Below are positions 33,904 to 45,876 of a stretch of 64,000 nt of DNA, one piece after another. Where the stretch lies: the NCBI RefSeq assembly GCF_963169125.1, contig NC_084798.1, forward strand, positions 98,225,970 through 98,289,969. Direction: 5' to 3'. The number at the start of each line of letters is the position of its first letter. The first letter of the stretch is position 1. Made by a program: the position numbers and the translations under genes. This DNA comes from Humulus lupulus. Its lineage: Eukaryota > Streptophyta > Magnoliopsida > Rosales > Cannabaceae. The notes below the pieces were generated by a model that saw only the letters and a list, made by a program, of their open reading frames with translations, made no database searches and was not told where the DNA came from.

Positions 33904-36900
33904 TCATTGATAATAATTCTTTAGGTGGATTGCATTCCAAGTCCGCGGGACCGCCCCTCCACCAAGTCGAGCTAATTTATAAGTTCCCTCTTTGATGACT
34001 TCGATGACCTGGTATGGTCCTTCCCAGCTTGGTCCCAAAACCCCCTCTTTGGGATCTTTCCCGGCCAGGAAAACTCTCCTCAAGACCAGATCGCCAACGC
34101 TAAAGGCACGTCTTTTGACCTTAGTGTTGAAGTAGCGAGTGATTTTCTGTTGATAATGGGCGAGCTGGAGTTGTGAATCCTCTCGCCTTTCATCCATTAA
34201 GTCTAAGGAGTGGCATAGGAGCTCGTGGTTCTTGTCTTGTTTGTAGGACCGGACCCTGTGCGACAGGACCTTCACCTCCACGGGGAGGACTGCTTCACTT
34301 CCAAAGGTTAGGGAGAAAGGAGTGTGACCCGTGGGAGTCCGATGTGAGGTCCTATAGGCCCACAGAACTTGGGGGAGCTGTTCTGGCCAGATCCCCTTTG
34401 CCTCATCTAGCCTCTTCTTGAGGCTTGCCTTCAGAGTTTTATTGACAGCTTCGACCTGGCCGTTCGCCTGGGGATAGGCCACGGACGAGAAGCTTTTCAC
34501 AATTCCATGCCTTTCGCAAAATTCGGTGAACAGGTCGCTGTCAAATTGAGTGCCATTGTCGGAGACGATCTTTTTGGGTTGGCCAAATCGACAAACGATG
34601 CTTTTAACCACGAAGTCTAGCACCTTTTTCGATGTTATTGTCGCCAACGGCTCTGCTTCGGCCCACTTGGTGAAGTAGTCAATGGCTACCACGGCGTAAC
34701 GGACCCCGCCCTTTCCGGTGGGCAGGGCGCCTATTAGATCTATGCCCCAAATGGCGAAGGGCCAGGGAGACGAGATCATTTTTAGCTCGGTCGGGGGAGC
34801 TCGTGCAACCGCGGCGAACCGCTGACATTTGTCGCACTTTTTTACATATGAGATCGAGTCTTTGGACAGAGTCGGCCAGTAAAAACCCTGCCGAAGGATC
34901 TTCAAGGCCAGGCTTTGCCCCCCAGTGTGATCTCCGCAGAATCCGTCATGAACTTCTTGCAGGATGGCCTTCGCTTCACTTGGAAGAACGCACCGGAGGA
35001 GAGGTAATGAATGCCCACGTCGGTACAACACCCCCTCGACTAGCGTATATCTCGGAGCTTGATAAAGGACTCGTCGTACGTCGTTGCGCCCTTCGGGTAA
35101 CTTGCCCTCGACGAGGTACTCAACAATGGGAGTCATCCAGGTCGGCCTGATGTCAATCATCCCAATATCTGCTCGATCTCCGTCTATGCTTGGTTTGTCC
35201 AAGAACTCAACTGGCACCAACCCCAAGGTTTCTGCCTCTCCCGAGGTGGCGAGCTTGGCGAGAGCATCTGCATTGGCGTTCTGCTCCCGAGGTATCTGTT
35301 CGATCGACCCTTGCCCAAACGTAGACAGTTCGGATTTTACCTTAGCCAAATAGGAGGCCATCTTGGGACCCCGCGCCTGATACTCGCCTAGGACCTGATT
35401 CACCACGAGCTGGGAGTCACTGAAGCATTGGACAGAGCTTGCCTTTAGCTCGCTAGCTATCCTAAGTCCAGCTAACAAGGCCTCGTACTCTGCCTCGTTG
35501 TTGGACGCCTTGAACCCGAACCTCAGCGCCGAATGGAATCTATGCCCCTCTGGGGATATCAGAATGATTCCGGCCCCGGAGCCGTTCTCGTTAGATGAGC
35601 CATCAACGAAGATCCTCCACGATGAACCTGAGGAGGTGAGCTGATGTGAGTCTTCCGATGGGATCTCATGGAATCCCGCGCATTCTGCCACGAAGTCGGC
35701 CAAGGCTTGACTTTTTATGGTAGTTCGAGGAGTATAGAAAATCTCGAACTAACTGAGTTCGACCGCCCACTTTAGCAAGCGTCCCGAGGCTTCAGGCTTT
35801 TGCAAAACCTGCCTTAGAGGCTGATCGGTCATGACGTGTACAGAGTGGGACTGGAAGTATGGCCTGAGTTTTTCGCGAGGCCGTGATTAGGCAGAACGCC
35901 AGTTTTTCCATCAACGGGTACCTTGACTCAGCTCCGAGGAGTCTCTTGCTGATGTAATAAACCGGTTTTTGAGCCTGGTCCTCTTCTCGCACCAAAACGG
36001 CACTAGCTGCGTCCTCAGTGACGGCCATGTAGAGGAAAAGAGGTTCTCCTACCCTGGGCTTTGATAGCACAGGTGGCTCAGCTAGGTGCGTTTTTAGGTC
36101 GAGGAATGCACCTTCGCATTCTACTGTCCATTCGAACTTCTTGTTTCCGCGGAGCAGGTTGTAGAAGGGCAGGCACTTGTCGGTCGATTTGGAAATGAAC
36201 CGGTTCAGTGCTGCCACCCTTCCTGTGAGGCCTTGGACATCTTTCCGCGACCTGGGGGATGGAAGCTCGAGCAGTGACCTGATCTTGTCGGGATTTGCCT
36301 CGATTCCTCGGGTATTGACTATGAAACCCAAGAATTTCCCCGATGCAACACCGAAAGTGCATTTCTGAGGATTGAGCCTCATGCCATATTCTCGCAGTAT
36401 GTTAAAACATTCTTTCAGGTCGGCAACGTGGTTGCTGGCAGTCTTTGAATTGACAAGCATATCATCGACGTACACTTCCATGTTTTTCCCGATCTGATCC
36501 GCGAACATTCTATTTACCAGCCTTTGGTAGGTAGCCCCGGCATTCTTAAGACCGAACGGCATGACCTTATAGCAATAGACATTAGTCGGGGTCATAAAGC
36601 TGGTATGATCCTAGTCTGCTGGATTCATCGCGATCTGATTGTAGCCCGAGTACGCGTCCATGAAGGACATGAGCTCGTGCCCCGCCGTGGCATCCACCAG
36701 TTGATCGATCCTCGGCAACGGAAAGCAATCCTTGGGGCAGGCTTTATTCAGGTCGGAAAAGTCGATGCAGGTCCGCCACTTCCCATTGGGCTTTAGAACT
36801 AACACGGGATTGGCAACCCAAATGGGAAATCTGGCTTCGCGGATAAAGCCACATTTTTTGAGCCGGGCCACTTCTTCTTCAAGGGCTTCGGCTCGGGTTG

Positions 36901-39900
36901 TCCCTAAACGCCTCTGCTTTTGAGACTTTGCAGGGACGCTTTTGTCTAGGTGGAGCGTGTGCATGATTACGCTCGGACTGATCCCTATCATGTCCTCGTG
37001 TGACCATGCGAACACCTCCAAGTTCTTTTTCAGAAACGCAGTCAGTTCCGCCTTTCTTCTATCGCAGAGGTTCTTTCCGAGATTAACTGTCCGTGACGGG
37101 TTTTGTTCATCGATGCCTACCTCCTCGAGATCTTCAATTGCTTGGAGCTCGGACCTGTCCTCGCCTACTCGGGGGTCAATGTCCTCGCTTAAGGCGAGCT
37201 TTTCGTCTTTGGAAACCCGAGGTTTTTCAATCTCAGGGGCCGCCTTGGGTCCCTGCGATTCCTCTTCATCCTGAATGGCCATCGTCACCTGCCCGGGTTT
37301 AGATTTTCCCTTCATGGAAATGCTGTAGCATTCCCTGGCAGCGAGCTGATCGCCCTTGATAGTGCAGACCCCTGTTGAAGTAGGGAACTTCATGGCGAGG
37401 TGCCGGACGGACGTGATAGCTTCGAAAGCAACGAGCGTTGGTCGGCCCAAAATTGCATTGTAGGCAGCGGAGCAGTCAATGACTACGAATTCGAGCAGTT
37501 TGGACACTGTTCGGGACTCGTCGCCTAGGGTGATCACCAGCTCAATCGTTCCTATCGCTGCTGACCCTTCTCCTGAAAAATCATATAGCATCATCGCGGT
37601 TGCCTTCAGCTCGGAGACGGTCAGACCCATTTTTTCTAAGGTGGAACGGAATAGGAGATTTACCGAGCTCCCATTGTCCACTAACACCCTCCTTACTCTC
37701 CGGTTGGCGAGCTGGACTGCTACGACCAAGGGATCGTTATGAGGGAATTGGACATGGCCCGCGTCTTCCTCCGTGAAAGTGACTGGTTGTTTCTCTAATC
37801 TTTGTTGTTTTGATTGACGCTGTTCCGGGACGAACTCCCCTCCATTGTGGGCCTTCAACTCATTTATGTACCTCTTCTGGGCGCCTCTGCTCGTGCCAGC
37901 CATGTGTGGCCCTCCAGAGATGGTGGAAATCTCTCCCTCGACCACGGGGGGAGGGACGTCCTGATCTACCCGAGGTCCCGGTTGACTGGCTGGGATCTCC
38001 AGAGCGGGTCGACCTGTCGGGACCCTATTTCGCGAGTATTGCGCCAACGGACCTGCTCGGATGAGAGTCTCGATTTCATCTTTGAGGTGCCTGCAATCGT
38101 CGGTATTGTGCCCGACGTCGTTATGAAAACGGCAGAATTTGGAAGCGTCTCTCTTTCCCTTAGGGTGCTTTATTGGCTCCGATCTTTTCCAGGGGACTCG
38201 CGTAGCGTTGGCCAGGAAAATATTCTCTCTGGTTTGGGTGAGCTCGGTATACGTTGTGAACACGGGCTTGAATTTATCCACGGACTTATTCTTCTTTTGA
38301 CCGTGCTGGACGTTTTCACCATTCCTTTTTCTTTTGCCGCCACCGGGCTGGTTACTCTGCGTGACGTCGGGAGTCGCTACTACGATCTCTGTTCCCGTCT
38401 CGGCGGGCTTCTCGAGGACCTGGCTGGTCCCCGCGGCTGAAGCTTCAGCTTCTTCCAAGTTTATCCATTCTTGGGCTCTGTTAAGGAATTCACTAATTGA
38501 GCTGACCCCCCTCCTTTGAATATCCTTCCACAGATCTCCGCCTACTAGGATCCCGGTCCTCATAGCCATGAGTTTGGAGCTGTCGTCGGCGTCTCTGGCT
38601 CGAGCAGCGACATTTGCAAATCTGCTCAAGTAGGCTTTTAGCGTTTCTCCAGGTTGCTGTCTCACGTTAGCTAGGGAGTCGGCCTGGACCCTGGCGGCCT
38701 GAGAGGCGCGAAATGCCCTCTTGAAGTCAGCCGAAAAGGTCTTCCAGGAGCTGATTGACTGCCTTTTACTTTGTTTGAACCACTGCCTGGCAGGTCCAGT
38801 TAGGGTGGAAGGAAAGATCAAGCAACGAAGCTCTGGCCCGATGTTATGAGCCATCATTAGGGTGTTGAACATCCCTAAGTGATCAGATGGGTCTCCATCC
38901 CCGTTGAACTTTGACAAGTGAGGCATACGAAAGCCAGAAGGGTATGCCGTTGCTGCTATGTTGGGGGCGAAGAGCTCCATCTCATCCCCTGAATCATATT
39001 CGTCTTTTTCTTTCTCCGACAGGAGCTTCTTCATCAGCTCCTCCATTTGAGTTAAGCGCTCTAGGGTTTTGTCCTGAGATCCTGGGTTATTCCGGGGCTG
39101 TTCAACAGCTCCGGACCCGTTGTACATATTAGGCGGGTTATTGCCCCTCCTATCTGGAGATAGGTCATTTGGGGCATTCCCGACTGAGCGGGCCTGGCTA
39201 CCATCCCTAACTCGATCCTCTCTGTGAGAGTTGAGGCGATCTCGAAGGTCGCCTCCATGGGAATTATGGTGACTTTGTGCTGAACTTAGTCGCTGTCGTA
39301 GGTCTCCTCCCGAAAGATCACTCCGTGTACTACCAGTCCAGTGACTCCTGCTGGACAGGCTCGATGTGCGTCTTTGGCGGCTCCGACCTGATCCTTCCCC
39401 CGGCACCCTTCTGCGCCGGGAAGGCCCGGCCGATGGCGGGTCTCTCCTACTATTTCCGTAGGTCGGGATGTCTCGGACGGTCTGAGGAGACGGATATCTG
39501 ATGGGAGAAGGAGGATGCCTGACCGGAGAGGCGATCCTAGTTCCGTCCGGACGGACTAAATTTGGTGGGGGCCTCTCGGCCCTGCCAGCTTGATGGTTTC
39601 GCGCCGGGCGATCTAGACGAGGAACTGGACGTTCTTCGGGGACGGGCTGACGTCTCCGGATCCCCTCGGCCCTCCTTTGGGAATTTCCTCGATCTCTTCT
39701 GGGCGTCCTCGAGGAAGGCTGAGAGCTAGGGGTTGATGTCCTAACCGAACGACTGTACTGCTGCTGTTCGGTCTGAGGCATTTCCCTGAAGTTTGCCTCT
39801 TGATGGCGTGATGAAGGGGTGGAGTTGGCTGCAGGGAGTCTACCCGAACGGCTATGCCTGGATCGATTACTCCGGCGAGACTTAGGAGCCTCGCCTTGCC

Positions 39901-40204
39901 TCTCTCCAACGTTACCGTTGGTTGTGAGAGGGGGTAGTCGACTCAGAATATCCTGGATTTGCTGACCAGCTACTGCTAGCTGGCTCCTCAGCTGAGCATT
40001 CTCCATCTCCACCGCAGTATAATAACATGGATTCGGATTAGCCGGCCGGGGCGCCGAACTACCAGTGTCGTCTTGGCCGGCCGGCTGCTTTCCTGGCCTT
40101 TGCTGGACTTCAGGAACTTGCTCCTCGGGGAGGGCAACATGGCGGGCCTCCTGCCCATCATGCTGTTCTGTCTCGTTGCCATGTTTGGATCGAGTGGTCA
40201 CCAT
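33904..40204 (-). pseudogene. E2 gag-pol polyprotein, nearly intact
   Basis: The first open stretch (40204-36611, 1197 codons) has a long Ser/Arg/Pro-rich N terminus, the gag domain from about residue 425 (FRMPHLSKFNGDGDPSDHL), a CCHC knuckle near 688 (CRFHNDVGHNTDDC), protease near 838 (LVDNGSSVNLLF) and the RT fingers. A TAG at 36611-36613 replaces a CAG kept in E1. RT then continues in 36595-35792 with YVDD (about 36475). A frameshift near 35870 and a TAG near 35752 (again CAG in E1) precede RNase H (FVDGSSNENGSG) and integrase to 33904, with CDKC, WGIDLIG, SDNGTQF and NGQVEAVNK holding the zinc and DDE residues. A single gag-pol frame is normal for Tat elements. Few repairs separate this copy from an intact one, but it is disrupted as it stands. 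Confidence 0.93.
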
Positions 40205-40238
40205 AGTTGTATGTTTGTGGTAGTACTAATTGGACTTG

Positions 40239-40256
40239 CTCTCAATGAAAGCACCA
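40239..40256 (-). other. Primer binding site of E2
   Basis: The minus strand reads TGGTGCTTTCATTGAGAG, three bases after the LTR end at 40260. Confidence 0.9.
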
Positions 40257-40259
40257 AAC

Positions 40260-41037
40260 TGTTGACGCGGTTCTTCGGCAACAGATAATTAAGAGAATAA
40301 GAGAAAGAGATTAGTACTTATCAGTAGAACCGTCGCAGATATGAGATCTTTGTGGAAAGAACTGGGTGACCCTAAACACGTTTTTAAGTGGTTCGAAGGT
40401 TAAAATCCTTCTACTCCACTAGTCAATATTATTGATCTTTTCTGGGTAATTGGTTTACAAAATGTATAGTTCTTACAAGACTATTTTTTCCAACCCCTAT
40501 CAACTCCCAGGGTCTCCATATTTATAGGAGAAGGCACCTGGAAATTGGTAGGGAGGTCATCCCGTGACCTTACCATTTGTCATATCAAGTCTGTGATATT
40601 CATGATTAATTCCTAAACCTGACACACAAGTGTGGTCTAATCAGTATGGAAGGAGATAATGGGCCGCACGGCCCAACCCGTCCGTGGGTGTCTGAATACG
40701 CACGTTCCTGCTGCGTGTCCGAGAAGTCAGGGGGATATCGGACACGTGATGGCAGGATTATGCACGTTTATCTTGCGTGTTGACTTCCCATAGGGTCAGA
40801 GCTTTCCTGAGAGACTCGCTACCGGAGCAATCCATAACCCGAGCTGATCCGTCAGTGGTCGCCGGATGTTGTTCCCAGCTCCTGGTGCAACAAGAGGGAG
40901 CTGGAAACAGGACCCCCTCGAGCTAGAAAGGGCCCGTCCTGAAAATAGAGCCTCTGGCCTGTGGGAGCCTCGGGCTAAATCATGTTTAGTCCGAGGCTCG
41001 TCCTGCTAAACAGCCCGTGGGAAAACCAGGGCGTACA
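40260..41037 (-). repeat. 5' LTR of E2
   Basis: It is 778 bp, the partner of 28291-29068. The minus TATA box is at 40518-40527, the inverted repeat TGGGCC-GCAC-GGCCCA at 40670-40685 and a G-box at 40743-40748. It is followed by the TSD GCTAT. Confidence 0.97.
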
Positions 41038-41042
41038 GCTAT

Positions 41043-43068
41043 AATCTTGCATAAGTACAAAATAATTAAGATTATAGATAATGTTTAAATAGTCCACAAT
41101 TTATTTGAGTTTGGAAGCTTGAATCAATCATTGCTAGTATGATCCACTAGTATTATTATTATATGTGATCTAGATCTTGGATCATTATTGTGGACAAACA
41201 TCTTATTGGAGGTGTTTTAAATAATTAGATTATATAAGACTAAATCTGATATATATTTAACACTTGATCAATATATTATTTGCTATAAGAGTTATAATCA
41301 TATCACTCGATGATCATATGTAAATTACTCTAATTCTTGAGTTGTCATAAACTCATGTTTATGTCAACTGGATCTTTTGATTCACTCTTTGAGGTTTGTT
41401 TACTAATAGGCTTAGGACTTATGTTTTGGAGTTTCATTGAGGTAAGTGGTTAGAAACATGATTTACATATATGGAATCCAAACTTTTTTTTAATAAAATT
41501 ATATATTGGTTCCATTAAGTGTTAACTCTAGAACTGAATAGTTTTGAGCTCAAATTTATAATTAGAGGGATAAAATAATAATTTAACCTAACTCTAATTA
41601 TGGACCAATTATTGGAGGATTGAATTACGTGTAATAGTTTTATCAATGGACTACTTGAAAATAATCAATAAATTATTCTACAATTATAAGAGTACAATCT
41701 CATATTCTTAGGGGAATAGTATTTGGGTTAATAAATAGAATTTATTTAATTAATAATCTAATTTATTGAAGTTTAGAATTATAGATCATAGGTCCCCCCA
41801 AGACAATTATATAAACACAATTTCGGATAAAAGGAAAATAAGAATGGGCATATTTGTAAAGAAACATAGTTTCCTGACAAATATGTAAAAATGATATAAT
41901 AGTTCTTGGGGTAAAAAATGGTACCAAGAGGAAAAGATTGTAAAAATTGAAATGATTGGAACCAAACAGGACACCGGTCAATAGGCCCATAACAAAAAAT
42001 AGAAGGAGCCTCGACCCAGGAGATTCAATAAGCGGCCCAAAAGCATCAAGGAAAAGTACCTCGACTTAAATGTGTCAAAATGGTCAGATCGACCGAGCAG
42101 CATGCTTGCTGACCAGGAATACTTGCAGAGGAAGTTGGAAGTTGGCAAACGTGGTCAAGAATTCTTCCTGATCAACGACGTTAATGTGTTAGGACAGGTC
42201 TAGCCCACATCCAATCCTTCCATCCTGTAACACCAGTCTGCTCCAACCAGCTCATAAATGTAATAAATTAATTATTTATTTATTTTAAACACGGGGAGCA
42301 AATAATGATAGGTTATAAAAGGCCTCCCCCTCCTCTCACCTAGGGAGGCTTCCACACACATTGTTAAAACGTATAAATAGATACACGTGGATTTACTTTT
42401 TGGATATCTGTAATCTGCTTCTTAATTACCCTGATTAATCTGTTAACCCAACGATAGTCTTACTATAAATTTAGTTGTTGGATTTAGCACTGACAATTTG
42501 AAGTACACCGTGGGGTCATGGAAAAAAATCTCGGTTGAAAGATTAAAAACCATTCAGAAGTAGAAGTTGTTCGAGAATGGAGTCCACGCTATCGAACTAT
42601 GTTGTAGATCGAATTGACGAAGTCTTAAGGAGACGGGAAGTCTTAAGGAGACGGGAAGATCAGGAAGCACATCAGACCATGTTATAGTTTGAGTGAGATT
42701 ATCTATAGAACATCATAGAAATGACTTTGGATCTTCTTGGACACCTTCAAAATGTGATTTCTTATTTTTACTAATTTTCATTGTTCTTTTATTTCCAATT
42801 ATCAAATTGATTATATTTTTCTATGCTTAATTTTATGATTATTATTTTAATCTTGTTCAGAGGGCCCGAAATAGATTTTTGCATTTACTATCATCTTAGG
42901 GTTTTTATTCACCTAATCGTTTGTAATTCTAAATTTTGAGTGATAAATTATAATTGAGATTGAAGTCAAAATCTAATTATGATGAATAATATAATCTAAG
43001 TTAAATAAATTGTGCGTTTATGGATTTATTGCTAAAATCAACCTATATTACTTAAATTTAATGCTTTC
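41043..43068. other. AT-rich host DNA with an LTR-like relic
   Basis: No intact gene is visible. From 41043 to about 41950 it is AT-rich and non-coding. Around 42311-42321 there is a TATA-like GTTATAAAAGGCC with pyrimidine-rich sequence after it, a second TATA-like word at about 42372, and at about 42530 AAATCTCGGTTGAAAG, reminiscent of LTR U5 ends. A short frame from the ATG at 42580 contains an 18-bp tandem duplication and is soon closed. I suspect the remains of another LTR element but cannot define its ends. Confidence 0.35.
42619..42654. repeat. 18-bp tandem duplication
   Basis: GAAGTCTTAAGGAGACGG occurs twice in a row at 42619-42636 and 42637-42654, and a third partial copy (GAAG) follows. 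Confidence 0.95.
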
Positions 43069-43662
43069 TGTTATCCAAAAAATTAGCATTGATGACGTGG
43101 CAAGTGATTTCCTGGACACGTGGCTGACACCTGGAAGAGCTCTGCTAGGGTATCGACCAGAGGATGTACTAGAAACAGTAAGCAGCCCAGTCTTACCTGC
43201 GACCAACCTGGTCGATAGTTCCACATGCAATGTCATATTACTGTAAAGATCTTTGTAGATCCCGAATTTAAATCACACAATCTCCTGAATATCCGATTAT
43301 TTAGGAGATAATATTGGTAACTAAATCATGTAATCCCCCTTGAGCCTATAAATAGGAAAAGATAGCTCAAGGAAGGGACTTTTGGCTTTTGAATTATTTG
43401 AGATTAGAGTAATTCTCTTTAGAATATTGTATTGTTCTTCAGAGGTTAGTGAAACTCATTGAACCCTTGTTCTTTGATCACTCATTTGATTCTTATATCA
43501 ATATCAGTCTAAGTAGACGTAGGTTATTACCAAATCCTGGGGCCGAACCACTATAAAAATATCGTATTCTTATTACTTTTTGTCATTACGTTCTTCTCAA
43601 CACATTCATTCATATCAAGCATATTCTGACTCCGTGTCAGTTGACCAAATTCTGGGTCAACA
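43069..43662 (+). repeat. 5' LTR of E3
   Basis: It runs from TGTTATCCAAAAAATTAGC to CTGGGTCAACA. The TATA box CTATAAATAGG is at 43347-43357, with a U5 stretch containing CCGAACCACTATAAAAATATCG. The left flank is the TSD CTTTC. Confidence 0.95.
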
Positions 43663-43665
43663 TTC

Positions 43666-43683
43666 TGATGCTTTCATTGAGAG
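43666..43683 (+). other. Primer binding site of E3
   Basis: TGATGCTTTCATTGAGAG lies three bases after the LTR. One base differs from the E1/E2 PBS. Confidence 0.82.
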
Positions 43684-43710
43684 CTTGATTTATCATTGCT
43701 GAGAAAACTA

Positions 43711-45876
43711 ATGGCGAAAACTGGAAGGAAAGCAGGTCAAGTGACCGCTGCTGCGCCATCAAATCCACCTCCTCCTCCCCCTGCAAGAGTGGCGGAGGAT
43801 GAGCCACATCTGGACTTTGAGGAGGAAGAAATGGATGATGCAACGCTGAAGAGTACCCTGGGAGCGTTGCAGGAGGAGCTGGCTAGTCTGAAAGCCAGTC
43901 AAGAGACTGCCGCCGAAGTTGTGGCGCGACAGCAGCAGGAGATTGAACGGCAGCGTGCGGAATTAAGCGAAAGGCAGGCGGAGATGGACCGCCGTCAGAG
44001 CGAAGCCATGGCAGCCCTTGAGGCGGCCTTGCAACTGGCAAGGAATCAGGCCGCACCTGTTTCGCAGCCTGACCAACCTGTCAATGGGCCACCCCAGAGG
44101 GGTCTTAATCCCAGCCCACCGATCCAGCCTTCGAGTCCACAAAGGCCCGAGCAGCCTCAAGTGCCCCATGACGATGTCCCGCTGGGCCCCGAGGCGCAGC
44201 CACCATCCCAAGCTGGTCGCAGCAATCCCTCGCCGCAGAGGCAGAATAGGGCCGAGCATTAGCCTCGTAGTCCTAGACGCCGTAGGGGCGATGAGCCAAA
44301 CCTACCGAACAGAGGTCAGTATCCCCCTGGTAACAGGAGGGACTCAGAGTTAGGCTCTGCGGTCCGGGGTCCCCCACGGCATGATAATGCACGAGGACAC
44401 CACGACTAGCGCAGGCCGCCCTCTAACGTTCAGAACGTTTCAGCCAGGGACGGAAATCGAGGGAACAGTCAGTCCCACCATAGCCAATCAAGGTTTAGAG
44501 ATGGCCATGGGTATAATGAGGCCGACTCAGGCAAGGGAAACGCTGGCCGAAGGAATGAAGAAAGAGGTAAAGGCAGGAGCCAGGTACCTCAAGATGACCA
44601 ACCCGATAGACGGGATGCTGGGGGGCAGCCCAGGAAAAATAATGTCTTCAACCGGCTCGGGGGTAGCGAGCATTGGAGAAGAGACGAAGATTTGAGAGAC
44701 GTACTCAACGATCGCCGGGAGCGGCAGGGCGAGAACGTCCCCCCAGCAACAGATGCCACAGTGATTCCTGCCGCTGTACAGGTCCAGATAGACGCCCTCA
44801 ACCAAGCAGTGCAACAGCTGGTCGGGGGAAGGACATCTTATATTGACCACAATAGGAGGAAAGGCACTCCTTTCGTACAGAGGATAGCTAATGCCGAAAC
44901 TCCAAGCAAGTTCAAAATTCCTACACTTCCAAACTTTGACGGGTATGGAGACCCAGTGTCTCATGTCAATAAGTTTGAAATACAAATGGACATTCAGAAA
45001 GTGTCTGAAGACGCTCGGTGCAGGATCTTCCCTGCAACACTTTCCGAAGCTGCGCAGGAATGGTTTTTTAAGTTCCCTCCCGCAAGCATAGTTTCCTGGG
45101 AAATGTTCGTAAGGGAGTTTTACGGACAGTTCTATGCAGGCCGTGTGCATCCGACCGAAGCAAACCAGCTGGTTGAAATTCACCAGCAGGATGGAGAATC
45201 GATGAAGGACTACATCCAGCGCTTTATGCGAGCAGCAGCCGGAGCAAAAACGGTGGGGGACGAAGGCAAAATGATGGCCATAACCGCAGGGGTTAAACGT
45301 CGTTCTCCCCTCTGGAAATGTCTCCGAAAGGAAGGAGTGAGAACTACCCAAGAATTTTTGGACCGGGCTGATCGCTACATCAAGCTCGAAGAAGCCATTG
45401 CTGACGATGGAAAGCCCTCAAGCAAAGATAAGAAGGATTCTGAATCCGCCAAAGCCGCCAATGGTTCCAAACCTAATGGCAACGGAAATGGCAACGGCAA
45501 TGGTAAGAATGGTGGAAAACGGCCGTATAACAAGCCTTCCACCTCCGACAATAAACGAGCCAAGGGTAATCGTTATGAACCTCAGTTCACTAACTACACT
45601 TCCCTTGTTGAGTCTCGGGGAGAGGTTTATCAGGCCACAAGTTCTAGTGTGCCTTATAAAAAACCTGGCCCCATCCGAAAGGATATTTCGAAGAGGGACA
45701 CTACCAAGTTCTGTCGTTATCATAACGACTACGGACATGACACCAATGAATGCAACCAGTTAAAAGACGAAATCGAGTTCCTTATTAGACAAGGACACTT
45801 GAGAAGGTACGTACGGGCCTCGGGATGGAGATTCGGATGGAGGAAACATGGATGGCACCTTATTTGGAGTATCTGA
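43711..45876 (+). pseudogene. E3 gag, two in-frame stops
   Basis: The start chosen is the ATG of MAKTGRKAGQ at 43711; an in-frame ATG at 43696 is also possible. A coiled coil (QQQEIERQRAELSERQAEMD, residues about 70-95) is followed by a Pro/Gln-rich and Arg/Gly-rich linker. The gag domain is at about 44920-45390 (FDGYGDPVSHVNKFEI), then a Lys/Asn-rich stretch with (GN)n, and a CCHC knuckle at about 45710-45755 (CRYHNDYGHDTNEC). TAG codons at 44260-44262 and 44407-44409 interrupt the frame. After LRRYVR (about 45815) it leaves homology and meets the integrase segment in another frame, closing at 45876. It would package element RNA if translated. Confidence 0.85.

Larger units (their letters stand above)
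28291..41037 (-). mobile_element. E2: young, complete Tat-type Ty3/Gypsy element
   Basis: The two LTRs are both 778 bp and differ at about six positions by eye (under 1%). GCTAT flanks both ends (28286-28290, 41038-41042). Structure on minus: LTR, PBS, gag-PR-RT-RNase H-IN, tandem array, antisense gene, PPT, LTR. It is the best-preserved element here and serves as reference for the others. Pol is still interrupted by two TAG codons and one frameshift, so it is probably not autonomous. Confidence 0.97.

Noticed and set aside
37814..38440. 208-codon plus-strand frame
   Set aside because: It lies opposite the E2 gag/protease coding sequence and simply reflects its codon composition.
42580..42690. 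Start of a gag gene (MESTLSNYVVD...)
   Set aside because: The frame closes after about 36 codons, and no gag domain or defined LTR and PBS could be linked to it.
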